From JALZCH01 sp036387315 (GTDB lineage Bacteria; Acidobacteriota; Blastocatellia; Pyrinomonadales; Pyrinomonadaceae), in assembly GCA_036387315.1 (NCBI GenBank), contig DASVTY010000084.1:123817-187816 (forward strand): a DNA stretch of 64,000 bases, read 5' to 3'. Both the position numbers and the translations under genes were made by a program. Each line of letters begins with the position of its first letter. Within the stretch, counting starts at the first letter, position 1. The notes beneath the pieces were generated by a model, which saw only the letters and a list, made by a program, of their open reading frames with translations, was not told where the DNA came from and made no database searches. Of the stretch, positions 41,374 through 50,031 are shown one piece after another.

Positions 41374-42541
41374 AATCAATCCTCGAATTGATAAAGACAT
41401 TTCGCTAAAAGAAGATTGTTCTTTTGTGCCGATGGAATTTGTTAATGATGAATTTGGCATTATTACTAAACAGGAAATCAGAAGAATTAGCGATGTCATT
41501 AAAGGCTATACATTTTTTAAAGATGAAGATGTTTTATTCGCAAAAATTACGCCCTGTATGGAAAACGGCAAGGCGGCGATTGCAAAAAGATTAAAAAACG
41601 GTATTGGATTTGGTTCGACAGAGTTTCACGTTCTTCGGGCAAAAAAAGAAATTACAATTCCTCAATGGATTTATTACTACATTAGACAAAAAAATGTTAG
41701 AGATTTAGCTGAAAGAAGAATGACAGGTTCGGCTGGTCAACAGCGTGTTCCAAGTTCATTTCTGCAAGAAGAACTCTTAATCCCACTTCCAAAACCCGAC
41801 GAACAAAAGCGGATTGCCGAGATTTTAGACAAGGCTGACCGTCTGCGCCGCCAACGCCGTTTTGCCCAAACTCTTTCGGATTCTTTTCTCCAATCCGTCT
41901 TTATTAAAATGTTCGGCGATCCTCGTCGCAATCCTAATGGCTACGACATTTTTGAGCTAGAGGACTTTGTGCATAGTTTTCAAGGTGGAGTCAATTTTAA
42001 TTCGGTTTCAGAATCAGAATCAGATGGCTGGAAAGTTTTGAAAATCAGCGCAGTAACTTGGGGCGAATTTAATCCTAAAGAAAGTAAGTCAATTTCAAGA
42101 GATGAAAGTTTCAGTGACACATTTATTGTAAAAAAAGGCGACCTTTTAATCAGCCGCGCCAATACGACAGAACTTGTTGGCGCGGTTTGTATGGTTAGAG
42201 AAAAGCCTCCAAAAGTTTTGCTTCCTGATAAACTTTGGCGAATAAAATTTATAAACAATTCTCCGCTGTTACCTGATTACACTTTGCATTTATTAAGGCA
42301 AAAACATTTGCGAAAGATTATTGGAGATTTAGCCACTGGTAGTAGCGGTTCGATGAAAAATATTTCAAAGGAAAAAGCAGCAACACTTCCAATTATGTTG
42401 CCGCCGCTTCCGTTACAAGAAAAATTCGCCGAAATCGTCCAAAAGTTTGAGCGCGTCCGCCGCCAGCAGCGCGAAGCCACGCGCCAAGCCGAACATCTTT
42501 TTCAAACCCTGCTCCATCGCGCCTTTCGCGGTGAGTTGTAA
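41342..42541 (+). CDS. hsdS: Type I restriction-modification, S (specificity) subunit
   Basis: A 399-residue protein beginning at GTG and overlapping hsdM by 32 nt. Two target recognition domains (about 1-150 and 200-345) are each followed by a helical spacer: PDEQKRIAEILDKADRLRRQ near 155, and LQEKFAEIVQKFERVRRQQ near 360. It decides the DNA sequence recognised. Its end (FQTLLHRAFRGEL) is repeated as a remnant at 43735-43783, downstream of the next gene. Confidence 0.93.
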   Translation: MQTTELGKACEINPRIDKDISLKEDCSFVPMEFVNDEFGIITKQEIRRISDVIKGYTFFKDEDVLFAKITPCMENGKAAIAKRLKNGIGFGSTEFHVLRAKKEITIPQWIYYYIRQKNVRDLAERRMTGSAGQQRVPSSFLQEELLIPLPKPDEQKRIAEILDKADRLRRQRRFAQTLSDSFLQSVFIKMFGDPRRNPNGYDIFELEDFVHSFQGGVNFNSVSESESDGWKVLKISAVTWGEFNPKESKSISRDESFSDTFIVKKGDLLISRANTTELVGAVCMVREKPPKVLLPDKLWRIKFINNSPLLPDYTLHLLRQKHLRKIIGDLATGSSGSMKNISKEKAATLPIMLPPLPLQEKFAEIVQKFERVRRQQREATRQAEHLFQTLLHRAFRGEL

Positions 42542-42570
42542 AGAAATAAAACATTCAATTTGGAGGTCAA

Positions 42571-43695
42571 ATGATTAGCACAGTTTACTACCCTAGTTTG
42601 TTCCCGTCGGAAAATTGGTTAAGATTAGCGGCTTTATGCTGGGATAAAGTTTATACGCTTCATTATCAAAAATCCCCACAAATCCCCGCCGAAATTGATG
42701 ATTTCAACAACCAATTACGTGATTTTATTATTCCCCAAAACACAGTCGAACTTGGTCGTTTGAAAAGTGTTTCGCAAAGTTTTAAAGAATGGTTAAGATC
42801 ATTTCCTCAAGCCAAAATAGAACTTTCAGATGAATTGATAGGTGAAGGTGATTGGTACGAGATGTTCGGAGATAAAATCCCCGGTGACATTCTAGAAAAG
42901 TTACAAACTCGTTCTTTAGTCAAAACCAGTGGGGGCAGATTAAGAGAAGCTAAAGAGATGGTTAGCTCTGAGCTGTATGAGCAATATGAGCGAAAAGAAG
43001 GCGAGGGGAAACTATCTTTTATTAAACGTATTCGTCAGGAGCAGAACTATATTGATTCTAGTCCTTTAGTTATTCATCTTCCCAAAGAAATTGCTTTACA
43101 TTATATGTCTCTGTGTGCAGCAAAGCTCGCGGAAGAAAAAAAAGCGGATTTATTCGCAGATCGAGAAATTTTTGCCGAAACAGCGATATTCAATCCTCAG
43201 GTTAGAGGCGAGATTACTACTTCAATTATGGAGGCATATGTTCCTGAGAATCTACTCTCAATGGAAATATCGCAAATAGCCGATTTAAGAGAAGAACTAT
43301 CTGCCCAAAGGCTTAAATTTCAAGGCGCGGTAAACTCATTATGCGACGAGTATTTGAAACTAACAACAGAGGCAGAACTTCATTCCATACAAAAAAGGAT
43401 TATTGAAATTGCAGAAGAGCGCATTGATCTTGTCGAGAACACATATAGGCGGGCTCACCAAACTGCAATTCTAAAAGGTATCGGAATGGCTTTGATTCCT
43501 GGCTCAGTGTCAGTTATATCCTCATGGTTGGGTGTCGGCATTTTCTTCCCAGCCGCCATTGCTTCAGCAATGGCGACAGCAACAGCGACATTTTTAATTG
43601 ATAGAGAGAAAGCCGGGGAGGAAATGAAATCAAGTTCTTGGTCTTATGTTTTACAAATTGGACAAAAGGTTAAGGAATCAGATCAAAAACCTTGA
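42571..43695 (+). CDS. DUF6236-like protein in the type I restriction operon
   Basis: A 374-residue protein starting MISTVYYPSLFPSENWLRLA and continuing ALCWDKVYTL, the N-terminal pattern I associate with the DUF6236 family (YYPxxxxxxxxWLxxAxLxWD). It ends with a long charged helical region (250-300) and a Gly/Ala-rich hydrophobic segment (about 312-345). A good ribosome site (TTGGAGG) is present. It is between hsdS and an hsdS tail remnant, so it was probably added to this locus. The family is found near defence genes, but its function is unknown. Confidence 0.6.
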   Translation: MISTVYYPSLFPSENWLRLAALCWDKVYTLHYQKSPQIPAEIDDFNNQLRDFIIPQNTVELGRLKSVSQSFKEWLRSFPQAKIELSDELIGEGDWYEMFGDKIPGDILEKLQTRSLVKTSGGRLREAKEMVSSELYEQYERKEGEGKLSFIKRIRQEQNYIDSSPLVIHLPKEIALHYMSLCAAKLAEEKKADLFADREIFAETAIFNPQVRGEITTSIMEAYVPENLLSMEISQIADLREELSAQRLKFQGAVNSLCDEYLKLTTEAELHSIQKRIIEIAEERIDLVENTYRRAHQTAILKGIGMALIPGSVSVISSWLGVGIFFPAAIASAMATATATFLIDREKAGEEMKSSSWSYVLQIGQKVKESDQKP

Positions 43696-43734
43696 TCTAA
43701 AACTGATAAATACACTTCAGTTGACTGGCAAAAT

Positions 43735-43783
43735 GAACACTTTTTAAACCCTGCTCAATTGCGCCTTTCACGGCGAGTTATAA
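43735..43783 (+). pseudogene. hsdS: Remnant of an hsdS 3' end
   Basis: TTTAAACCCTGCTCAATTGC and the following CGAGTTATAA align with the end of the intact hsdS (42493-42541), differing at few places and frameshifted. In frame it reads TLLNCAFHGEL then stop, against TLLHRAFRGEL in the intact gene. It marks an older or second hsdS copy that lost the rest. Confidence 0.65.
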
Positions 43784-43820
43784 AAGCTGAAATTACAGAC
43801 TATGAAATTATGAGGTTAAT

Positions 43821-44879
43821 ATGTATCCAATAATTAAAACTTTGTTCTGTCTTGCATTGATTGTTTATTTTACGGCTTTAGTTTTCGGACAGGATTTTGA
43901 GGAAACAGGTTTAGCCGCAGACGCCGTTATTACCCGCCAATCGAACGTGCGACAAAGCCCGGCGGTAAATTCTGCTAAATTAGCGACTCTTTCGCCCGAT
44001 ACGGAAATCAGAGTTGTTGATAATACAAGGCAAAACGGTTATGTACGGGTTTTATTTGGCACTGGTGAGCAGGGTTACGTTTATTACAAGAATATTGAAG
44101 TATCTGGAGAGGCTTTATCTGAAGATTTCTTTAAACTCAAAGAAACGGATAGTCTTCTCGCGGCGAGAGCCGCTGATGTGCCTTGTATTAACACCGGATT
44201 TGCTTCTTGTCCGGCGCGTGGATGCTATGCGCCAAGTACACCCGGCGCGTTATTCAATGAAGCAAAACGGCGTTCGCCAATTGGAAGAAATCCGATAAGT
44301 ATCAGTTTCGCCGATTTGGAGCAGATGCAAAATGAAGTCGGCAATCGCTTAGGACTCAGAAGCCAAAATAAAGCGCTGTCCGCTGCCGAAAGAGAAACAC
44401 TAAAAAACATCCGGGTTACAAACGGAATCGTCGGTGAAAGCACGCTCGTTAAACTCATTGGTTTTATCCCGGCTGTAGGCGAAGGATTAAAAGAAGGTTC
44501 GGTAGAAACGGTTAATTGTAAATTCAGCGAGGATAATCAAAAAGACATCCATATTCCGCTTGTTGCTCAATTTAACATAACCGAATTTGGAGGAATTGTT
44601 ATCGAAATGATTCCTCAAAATCGTCCTGCAAGTTGGACTTTGCAAAAATTAAAAAAAGTTCGGCATGACAAAAGAAAAGTAATGGTTATAGGCGGATTAT
44701 TTTACGATAATGAACATTTGGTTAATAGAAATCCGGCTCGACCGCTTCGCGGGCATTCCAAACGTTTTTCAATTTGGGAAATTCATCCTGTTACACAGTT
44801 CTTTGTGTGTAACAGAATTGATAACTCTTGCAGCCTGACAAATATGAACGGGTGGGTTCCACTTGAAAATTTTCAATAG
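43821..44879 (+). CDS. Secreted SH3-domain protein of unknown function
   Basis: The 352-residue product has a signal peptide (MYPIIKTLFCLALIVYFTALVFG). A bacterial SH3 domain follows (about 38-95, RQSNVRQSPAVNSAKLATL through GEQGYVYYKNI). The C-terminal region has paired cysteines and a block ending LRGHSKRFSIWEIHPVTQF (about 310-330). SH3 domains of this type bind peptidoglycan. It is an unusual cargo for a defence island and may act in the envelope. Confidence 0.7.
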   Translation: MYPIIKTLFCLALIVYFTALVFGQDFEETGLAADAVITRQSNVRQSPAVNSAKLATLSPDTEIRVVDNTRQNGYVRVLFGTGEQGYVYYKNIEVSGEALSEDFFKLKETDSLLAARAADVPCINTGFASCPARGCYAPSTPGALFNEAKRRSPIGRNPISISFADLEQMQNEVGNRLGLRSQNKALSAAERETLKNIRVTNGIVGESTLVKLIGFIPAVGEGLKEGSVETVNCKFSEDNQKDIHIPLVAQFNITEFGGIVIEMIPQNRPASWTLQKLKKVRHDKRKVMVIGGLFYDNEHLVNRNPARPLRGHSKRFSIWEIHPVTQFFVCNRIDNSCSLTNMNGWVPLENFQ

Positions 44880-44998
44880 CAATTTAAGGAATAAACAATT
44901 TTAGAATTACCGGAAAGCTTCAATTATGGAAACCCAATTCGCCCAACTCATTCAAATCAATTAAATGTCAGCGTTAAATCTTTATAAGGTATAGAAAT

Positions 44999-45298
44999 AT
45001 GGATGAAATTATAAAATCTGCGATTGATACGCAATCAGACTTAAGCCTTAAACTAAACAAAGGCGAACATCACCGAATAATGAAAACCGGATGGCACGGC
45101 AGTTTGTGGATATACAAAACGGAAAGGCGTGGCTATCGGGTCGAAACCACAGGCTCGGTTGGAGAGCATTTAAATCCTGAAATCAGAAATTTTCTTGGAA
45201 GAGATTATGACCACGAAACAGTCAAAGGTTATAAAATTTGGTTTGTTGATACTGCCAACGAAGTCAGAAAAATTATTGATATTTATGGGCTAATCTAA
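44999..45298 (+). CDS. Small hypothetical protein
   Basis: The 99-residue protein has a compact alpha/beta pattern: IKSAIDTQSDLSLKL, then strands in GSLWIYKTERRGYRVE, and a C-terminal helix. It has no signal or membrane segment. I do not recognise the family. It may be an immunity or partner protein of the SH3 gene upstream; this is only from position. Confidence 0.45.
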   Translation: MDEIIKSAIDTQSDLSLKLNKGEHHRIMKTGWHGSLWIYKTERRGYRVETTGSVGEHLNPEIRNFLGRDYDHETVKGYKIWFVDTANEVRKIIDIYGLI

Positions 45299-45430
45299 TA
45301 AAGGGGATGCGATAATTTACACGGAAAACCAAACCTAGGCGTAATCGTGGAGCGGAAAATCCAGGTGGGTCAGCGCGTTACATGGCTCGTTTTAATGAAA
45401 CACTGTTTATTCGATAAATAGCGGGTAGAA

Positions 45431-45468
45431 CAAAATGAAGCCGTATCTTAAAGTACAGCTTCATTTTG
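45431..45468. terminator. Hairpin next to a truncated minus-strand gene
   Basis: CAAAATGAAGC and GCTTCATTTTG form an 11-bp stem around 16 nt. It lies 12 bp downstream of the minus-strand stop at 45481, so it fits as the terminator of a gene now mostly lost. The region 45299-45430 shows nothing else that I can support. Confidence 0.6.
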
Positions 45469-45480
45469 CTAAATTAAGCA

Positions 45481-45600
45481 CTATTTCCTTGAAATAATGA
45501 TGTTTCCACCTTCTATCATAGTGGTTGGATTGGCGTTATCACTTGTGTCTCCGCAAACTTGATTGTCTTAGGCAACAGTGCCGTTTGACTTATTCCAGAT
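45481..45600 (-). pseudogene. Possible 3' remnant of a lost minus-strand gene
   Basis: One minus-strand frame reads IWNKSNGTVA, stop, DNQVCGDTSDNANPTTMIEG, then GNIIISRK and a final stop. Only the tail of a polar protein is left, with an internal stop. It is followed by a terminator-like hairpin and abuts the hsdM remnant at about 45600. It may be chance; the coding-like sequence plus the terminator suggests a real remnant. Confidence 0.35.
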
Positions 45601-45768
45601 TTGGAGGCGGAATTTGTCAATACCCCGCCACCGGACGCTTGGATTGACCACAACAAAACAAAAATCGGTTACGAAATTCCGTTCAATCGTTATTTTTATA
45701 AATACACACCACCGCGCAAGTCAGAAGAGATTGATACTGATTTGCAGATAGTGAACGCGGAATTATGA
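45598..45768 (+). pseudogene. hsdM: Remnant of an hsdM C-terminus (second type I locus)
   Basis: The frame from 45598 reads EAEFVNTPPPDAWIDHNKTK then IGYEIPFNRYFYKYTPPR and ends in a TGA at 45766. This is the conserved end of many HsdM proteins (DAWIDHxKTKxGYEIPFNRxFY). About 57 codons remain out of a 500-plus-residue gene; its upstream edge is at about 45598. It is not related to the end of the intact hsdM here. It lies 22 bp upstream of the DUF262 gene. Confidence 0.8.
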
Positions 45769-45790
45769 AAATCTTACAAGAGGTGACAGC

Positions 45791-47668
45791 ATGAGCATAA
45801 ATCAACCTGTTCTTAAATCCCTCAAGGAACTATTGCAAGGGCGTAAGTTTGCCATTGATGAATATCAACGAGAATACAAATGGGAAGAAAAGAACATAAC
45901 CGAGCTTTTGGATGATTTATACACCAAATTTTTGGTTTCTCATCGCCCGGAAAACCCGACCGAAGCTGTAGCTAATTACGAATCTTATTTTCTCGGCTCG
46001 GTAATTGTCAGCCAAAGAGCGGGGCGAAATTATCTCGTTGACGGGCAGCAACGCACAACATCATTAACGCTTCTTCTGATTTTTCTTCATCATTTACAAA
46101 ACAAACTTCGTGCGGAAGGAGTTCTTCCAAATTCAGTTAATCTCACGCTGTTGATTTATTCGGATAATTTCGGCGCAAATTCTTACAATCTTGACATCCC
46201 TGAACGCCGTCCGGTTTTAGAAGCAATTTTTAACGAGAAAGAGTTTGATCCGACTAATCAGGACGAATCTATTCAAACGATGTTTGCCCGCTATAAGGAC
46301 ATTGAGCAAGAGTTTCCTGAACCTCTGCGAAAAGGCGAAGGGCTTTTGCACTTCGTTTACTGGCTTCTCAATCGCGTATTCGTTATCGAAATTACGGCGA
46401 CAACCGACGAAGATGCTTATGCGATTTTCGAGACGATGAACGACAGGGGAAAGCCTTTAAGCCCGACCGACATGATAAAGGCTTATCTGCTAGCGCAAAT
46501 TGCCGATACCAATGAGCGGGCTGCTGTCAATCGGCTTTGGAAACAACGCATTCAGCAATTAACAACAATCAGTAAAGAAGAAGATGCGGATTTCATCAAG
46601 GCTTGGCTTCGCGCAAAGTACGCTGACAGCATCAGAGAACGTCAAGCGGGCGCGAAAAATCAGGATTGGGAACGCATTGGCAATGAGTTTCATAAATGGG
46701 TGCGGGATAACCGCAAACTTATCGGTCTGAATGACGCTGCTTCGTTTGAGCGTTTTTTGCGTGACATATTCATTAAATATTCAAATATTTACGAGCGAAT
46801 TCGCCATGCTTCGCTGGAATTTACCGAAGGCTTGGAAACCGTCTATTACAACGCCCAGAACGATTTTACGCTGCAATACACGGTTTTGCTTGCGCCGCTT
46901 TCCGATGGTGACGATCAGGAAACAATCTTGCGTAAAATTCGCGTTACGGCTTCATTTCTGGACATTCTTTTGATTCGCCGGATCGTCAATTACATTCGCA
47001 TCAGTTATTCGGCAAATTACTATGCGATGTTTCTTTTGTTAAAAGAAATCAGGAATAAGCCGCTTTATGAATTAGTCGAGATTTTAGAAAAACGGCTAAA
47101 CGAAGAAGAAGCGACTTTTGACAGCGCCAGAGGCGGCGAGCGCAGAGGGATTGATGAGTTCGGCTTAAACAATTTCAGCAAGCGTTATATTCATCACATT
47201 CTGGCGCGAATGACGGCGCATATCGAAACGCAATCGGGTAGAGAAAACCGTTTCGCCGAATACGTACGCCGAAACACGAAAAATCCTTATGAAATTGAGC
47301 ATATCTGGGCGAATCATTACAGCAGATTCAACACGCAGTTTGCTTCGGAAAAAGAGTTTGACGATGCGCGAAACAATCTTGGCGGACTTTTGCTGTTACC
47401 CGCCGATTTTAACCGCAGTTTTCAAGATAAAACCTACGAAGAGAAATTGCCGCATTACAACGCGCAGAACCTTTTGGCGCGTTCGCTTTCACTCGCTTGT
47501 TACATAAACAACCCGCAATTTCTGGAATATGTAAAATGCTCAAATCTGCCGTTTCAGCCTTACGAGCATTTTTCACGGCAAGAGCAAAAAGAACGGCGCA
47601 AACTCTACCGCGCCATTGCCGAAGAAATCTGGAATCCAGCGAGACTTCGCAAGGATGCTGGATTATGA
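45791..47668 (+). CDS. DUF262/DUF1524 (GmrSD-like) nuclease
   Basis: A 625-residue fusion related to type IV restriction enzymes that cut modified DNA. The N-terminal DUF262 domain has QREYKWEEKNI (about residues 24-34) and VDGQQRTTSL (about 85), a ParB-like NTPase motif. A helical middle is followed by the DUF1524 nuclease with the His-Me-type EIEHIWA and NNLGGLLLLP...N (about 505-560). A good ribosome site (AAGAGGTGA) is present. The stop overlaps by ATGA the start of an hsdS remnant and follows an hsdM remnant, so it was once inside a type I operon. Confidence 0.85.
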   Translation: MSINQPVLKSLKELLQGRKFAIDEYQREYKWEEKNITELLDDLYTKFLVSHRPENPTEAVANYESYFLGSVIVSQRAGRNYLVDGQQRTTSLTLLLIFLHHLQNKLRAEGVLPNSVNLTLLIYSDNFGANSYNLDIPERRPVLEAIFNEKEFDPTNQDESIQTMFARYKDIEQEFPEPLRKGEGLLHFVYWLLNRVFVIEITATTDEDAYAIFETMNDRGKPLSPTDMIKAYLLAQIADTNERAAVNRLWKQRIQQLTTISKEEDADFIKAWLRAKYADSIRERQAGAKNQDWERIGNEFHKWVRDNRKLIGLNDAASFERFLRDIFIKYSNIYERIRHASLEFTEGLETVYYNAQNDFTLQYTVLLAPLSDGDDQETILRKIRVTASFLDILLIRRIVNYIRISYSANYYAMFLLLKEIRNKPLYELVEILEKRLNEEEATFDSARGGERRGIDEFGLNNFSKRYIHHILARMTAHIETQSGRENRFAEYVRRNTKNPYEIEHIWANHYSRFNTQFASEKEFDDARNNLGGLLLLPADFNRSFQDKTYEEKLPHYNAQNLLARSLSLACYINNPQFLEYVKCSNLPFQPYEHFSRQEQKERRKLYRAIAEEIWNPARLRKDAGL

Positions 47669-47745
47669 AATTTCCTCCTTATCCTGCTACAAAGATTCTG
47701 GCGTTGATTGGCTCAGCGATATTTTTCTCAATCAGTTTAAAGAGT
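47665..47745 (+). pseudogene. hsdS: Frameshifted 5' remnant of a second hsdS
   Basis: Starts at an ATG overlapping the stop of the DUF262 gene (ATGA). The first frame reads MKFPPYPA, then the sequence shifts by one base to YKDSGVDWLSDI. The whole corresponds to the usual HsdS opening (YPxYKDSGVxWLGxIP). One base appears lost at about 47690. After about 47745 the sequence is unrelated. The remaining gap to 47877 has no gene. Confidence 0.75.
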
Positions 47746-47877
47746 TTTTCCTAATGCTAAGTACGATTAGGCGCAGTAACCTGCTCTTTCAGTTGCTGAG
47801 TTTGTTTTTAGTCATTGATGCAAACCCCATTGTCTAAGTTAAATATTTAATAGTCAAACATATACTTGCTTTGTTTT

Positions 47878-48513
47878 TTATTTTTTATTTTTATTGTGAT
47901 CGTTAGATTCATCTAAGTTACCTGACATAAGTTTTGCCATACGTTCAGAATATTCAAGGTCAAAGAGAGACTTTTTTAGCGCGAACTTCCGATTTATTTC
48001 ATCTTCTTGAATTTTAAGATTTAAATCTATTGACTCGCGTTCAATTTCAGCTAACCTTTTGTTTGTTTCCAGAGATTTTGCCTCGAATTGCCTTCCCACT
48101 GTTCGCTGAATTTCTTCACGTAGCTTTTCATTATCTGCCCTTTCAGCTATATCAGAATAATACTTTTGTTCAAGCTCAAGCCGTTTATGAAGTCCCTCTC
48201 TTTCAATTTTTAATTCCTTAATTCTTGCTTGCCATTGGGAAGTTTCCAAACGACGAGGAAGTTTGGCAACTTCAACTTCACGCTGTTTTAGATCAATCTC
48301 TAACTTGTGTAGAGCATCTTCACGGCTCGGTTGAAACTCTTGTTCAATTTCGCTAATTGCGGCACGTAATCTCTCTTGTTCAGTCTGCTTTCCTTTAATC
48401 GAATCACTTATAATAAAGTGAAAGATATTAAAGCCGAGCGACACCGCAAGAACACAAGTAAGTATAATGTTTGTCGTTTTTAGTTTGTTTGTTTTTACAG
48501 CTTCTTGTGACAT
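47878..48513 (-). CDS. Membrane-anchored coiled-coil protein
   Basis: The 211-residue protein has an N-terminal transmembrane helix (TNIILTCVLAVSLGFNIFHF, about residues 14-33). A long run of charged helices follows (about 45-195), rich in Glu, Lys, Arg and Leu with heptad spacing, ending in a Lys/Asn tail. Topology is probably a cytoplasmic tail with most of the coil on one side of the membrane. The function is unknown. It is divergent from the XRE gene across the second copy of the noncoding repeat. Confidence 0.7.
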   Translation of the reverse strand: MSQEAVKTNKLKTTNIILTCVLAVSLGFNIFHFIISDSIKGKQTEQERLRAAISEIEQEFQPSREDALHKLEIDLKQREVEVAKLPRRLETSQWQARIKELKIEREGLHKRLELEQKYYSDIAERADNEKLREEIQRTVGRQFEAKSLETNKRLAEIERESIDLNLKIQEDEINRKFALKKSLFDLEYSERMAKLMSGNLDESNDHNKNKK

Positions 48514-48589
48514 AATTTATTTAATTTATTAGCGATTTCGATTACAAATTTGCATTCTTTTAATTTTAAACAGTTCAAAAGGCATACCC

Positions 48590-48726
48590 CTCTGCCCGTA
48601 TATATAGCGCAAATGCTCTGTTTCAAGGGTTTATGTCCTAAGTAGGACTGCTCACGTGGCAGCGAAACGACGGAAAAATGTTCATCACTTTATGTATCCG
48701 CGCCGCTTTCTCTCACGTGAGAAATG
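48590..48726. repeat. Noncoding repeated element, copy 2
   Basis: The partner of 31402-31543 in the same orientation, about 17 kb away. It includes GTCCTAAGTAGGAC (a 14-bp palindrome) and TCTCACGTGAGA (a perfect 12-bp palindrome). Differences between copies are spread along the length while the blocks stay, so it is under selection or recently copied. Between the two copies lie the replication and defence genes. The rest of the gap (48727-48890) holds no gene; an imperfect inverted pair (TTTGCCG/CGGCAAA) is at about 48832-48875. Confidence 0.7.
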
Positions 48727-48890
48727 TTGTTGATTTATTTGTTTTGAGTTTTTCCCTACAAAAAAATAAGATAGCGAGTTGTTGGAGTCCGCTAAAAATG
48801 AATAGCGAGGTTAAACAACTGCTCTGATGTTGTTTGCCGTAATGCCAAAAGTAAAAAGGCTAGCGGCAAAACAAAATCTCGAAAGCATAA

Positions 48891-48908
48891 TAAAGTCAAA
48901 TGACTTTA
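48891..48908. promoter_or_regulatory. Perfect 18-bp palindrome upstream of the XRE gene
   Basis: TAAAGTCAAATGACTTTA: eight bases, AA and the complement of the eight. It lies 45 bp upstream of the XRE start and is a likely autoregulatory operator. Confidence 0.65.
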
Positions 48909-48953
48909 GAGGCAAGTTAAGAAATCAACATTACCTATTGGGAGGCATTTCCA

Positions 48954-49238
48954 ATGGGTAAAGCCTCCAGACCAAAGCCAAAACGCTTAGCTGAAAAGCT
49001 CTTACAAATTAGAGTTAAGCTAAATCTTTCGCAAAATGAATTGATTAAGAGGCTAAATTTTAAAGAAATTGAACTTGTACAGGGAACTATTTCAACTTAC
49101 GAATTGGGAAAACGAGAGCCTTCTTTACCTCTGTTACTAAAATATGCGCGGCTTGCCGGTGTTTGCGTTGATGTTTTAATTGACGATGAACTTGAATTAC
49201 CTGCAAACTTACCCACTAAGCCTCAACATTCTGGCTAA
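48954..49238 (+). CDS. XRE-family transcriptional regulator
   Basis: A 94-residue protein with a Cro/C1-type HTH (LLQIRVKLNLSQNELIKRLN through YELGKREPSLPLLLKYARLAG). A basic N-terminus (KASRPKPKR) may contact DNA. GGGAGG precedes the ATG. An upstream perfect palindrome is its likely operator. It could control the neighbouring coiled-coil and SOS-type genes. Confidence 0.85.
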   Translation: MGKASRPKPKRLAEKLLQIRVKLNLSQNELIKRLNFKEIELVQGTISTYELGKREPSLPLLLKYARLAGVCVDVLIDDELELPANLPTKPQHSG

Positions 49239-49283
49239 TCCCAAAAAATAAAAAAAAGAGTTTTCTATAAGCGGCTTTAACGC

Positions 49284-49976
49284 TTACTTAGAATTATATT
49301 CAGCCTGCTTAATCAATTCTTCATCATCAAACGATGGACTATTTACTTGTCGGCTAACTGAGTGTGATGACATTTCACCTGCCGGATATGGAGCCAATAG
49401 CTTTTCGAGTTTTCCGGTATCTTTCACTTTTTCATCAAGCCATAATTCATAATCTTCCGGTTTGATAATTACTGGCATCCGATCGTGAACAGGTTCTAAT
49501 ACTTCATTAGCTTCGGTTGTAATGATCGTGCAGCTTTCTATTTCTTCGCCGCTTTCTTTATCCGTCCAGCTTTCCCAAAGCCCGGCAAAGCCAAAGACAG
49601 GTTTGTCTTTCAGATAAAAATAAAACGGCTGTTTCGCGCCTTTATCGCCTGTTCGCTGCCATTCATAAAAACCGGATACCGGAATCAAACAACGGCGCGA
49701 GCGGAAAGCATTTTTATATGAAGGCTTTTCAGTGATCGTTTCGGCGCGAGCGTTTATCAATTTATTGCCAATATCGGCAGATTTAGCCCAATTGGGAATC
49801 AATCCCCATTTTAAGCCCGACAAAATGCGCTCAGATTCGATCTGGCGAACCGCCGCAATGATTTGAGAAGGAGCAATATTAAATCTTTTTTGATGTTCTT
49901 CCGCCTGTTCTCTTGCAGCTTTGAATTCTGCCAAAATTTCAGCATCCGAAGCGCCTAATGAAAATCTTCCGCACAT
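49284..49976 (-). CDS. yedK: YedK/HMCES-type abasic-site DNA-protein crosslink protein (SRAP)
   Basis: The 230-residue protein begins MCGRFSL, so Cys2 can crosslink to abasic sites in single-stranded DNA. NIAPSQ, WGLIPNWA, NARAET, SGFYEWQ and PVHDRMPVII (with the conserved His) mark the SRAP family. It protects abasic sites during replication. It is divergent from a UmuD-like gene across 104 bp, consistent with joint SOS control. Length and motifs are complete. Confidence 0.92.
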   Translation of the reverse strand: MCGRFSLGASDAEILAEFKAAREQAEEHQKRFNIAPSQIIAAVRQIESERILSGLKWGLIPNWAKSADIGNKLINARAETITEKPSYKNAFRSRRCLIPVSGFYEWQRTGDKGAKQPFYFYLKDKPVFGFAGLWESWTDKESGEEIESCTIITTEANEVLEPVHDRMPVIIKPEDYELWLDEKVKDTGKLEKLLAPYPAGEMSSHSVSRQVNSPSFDDEELIKQAEYNSK

Positions 49977-50031
49977 AGTTTTTAAGCCTTTCTTTGAATG
50001 TTTATCGAAACAGCATTAAAAAAACATCTTC

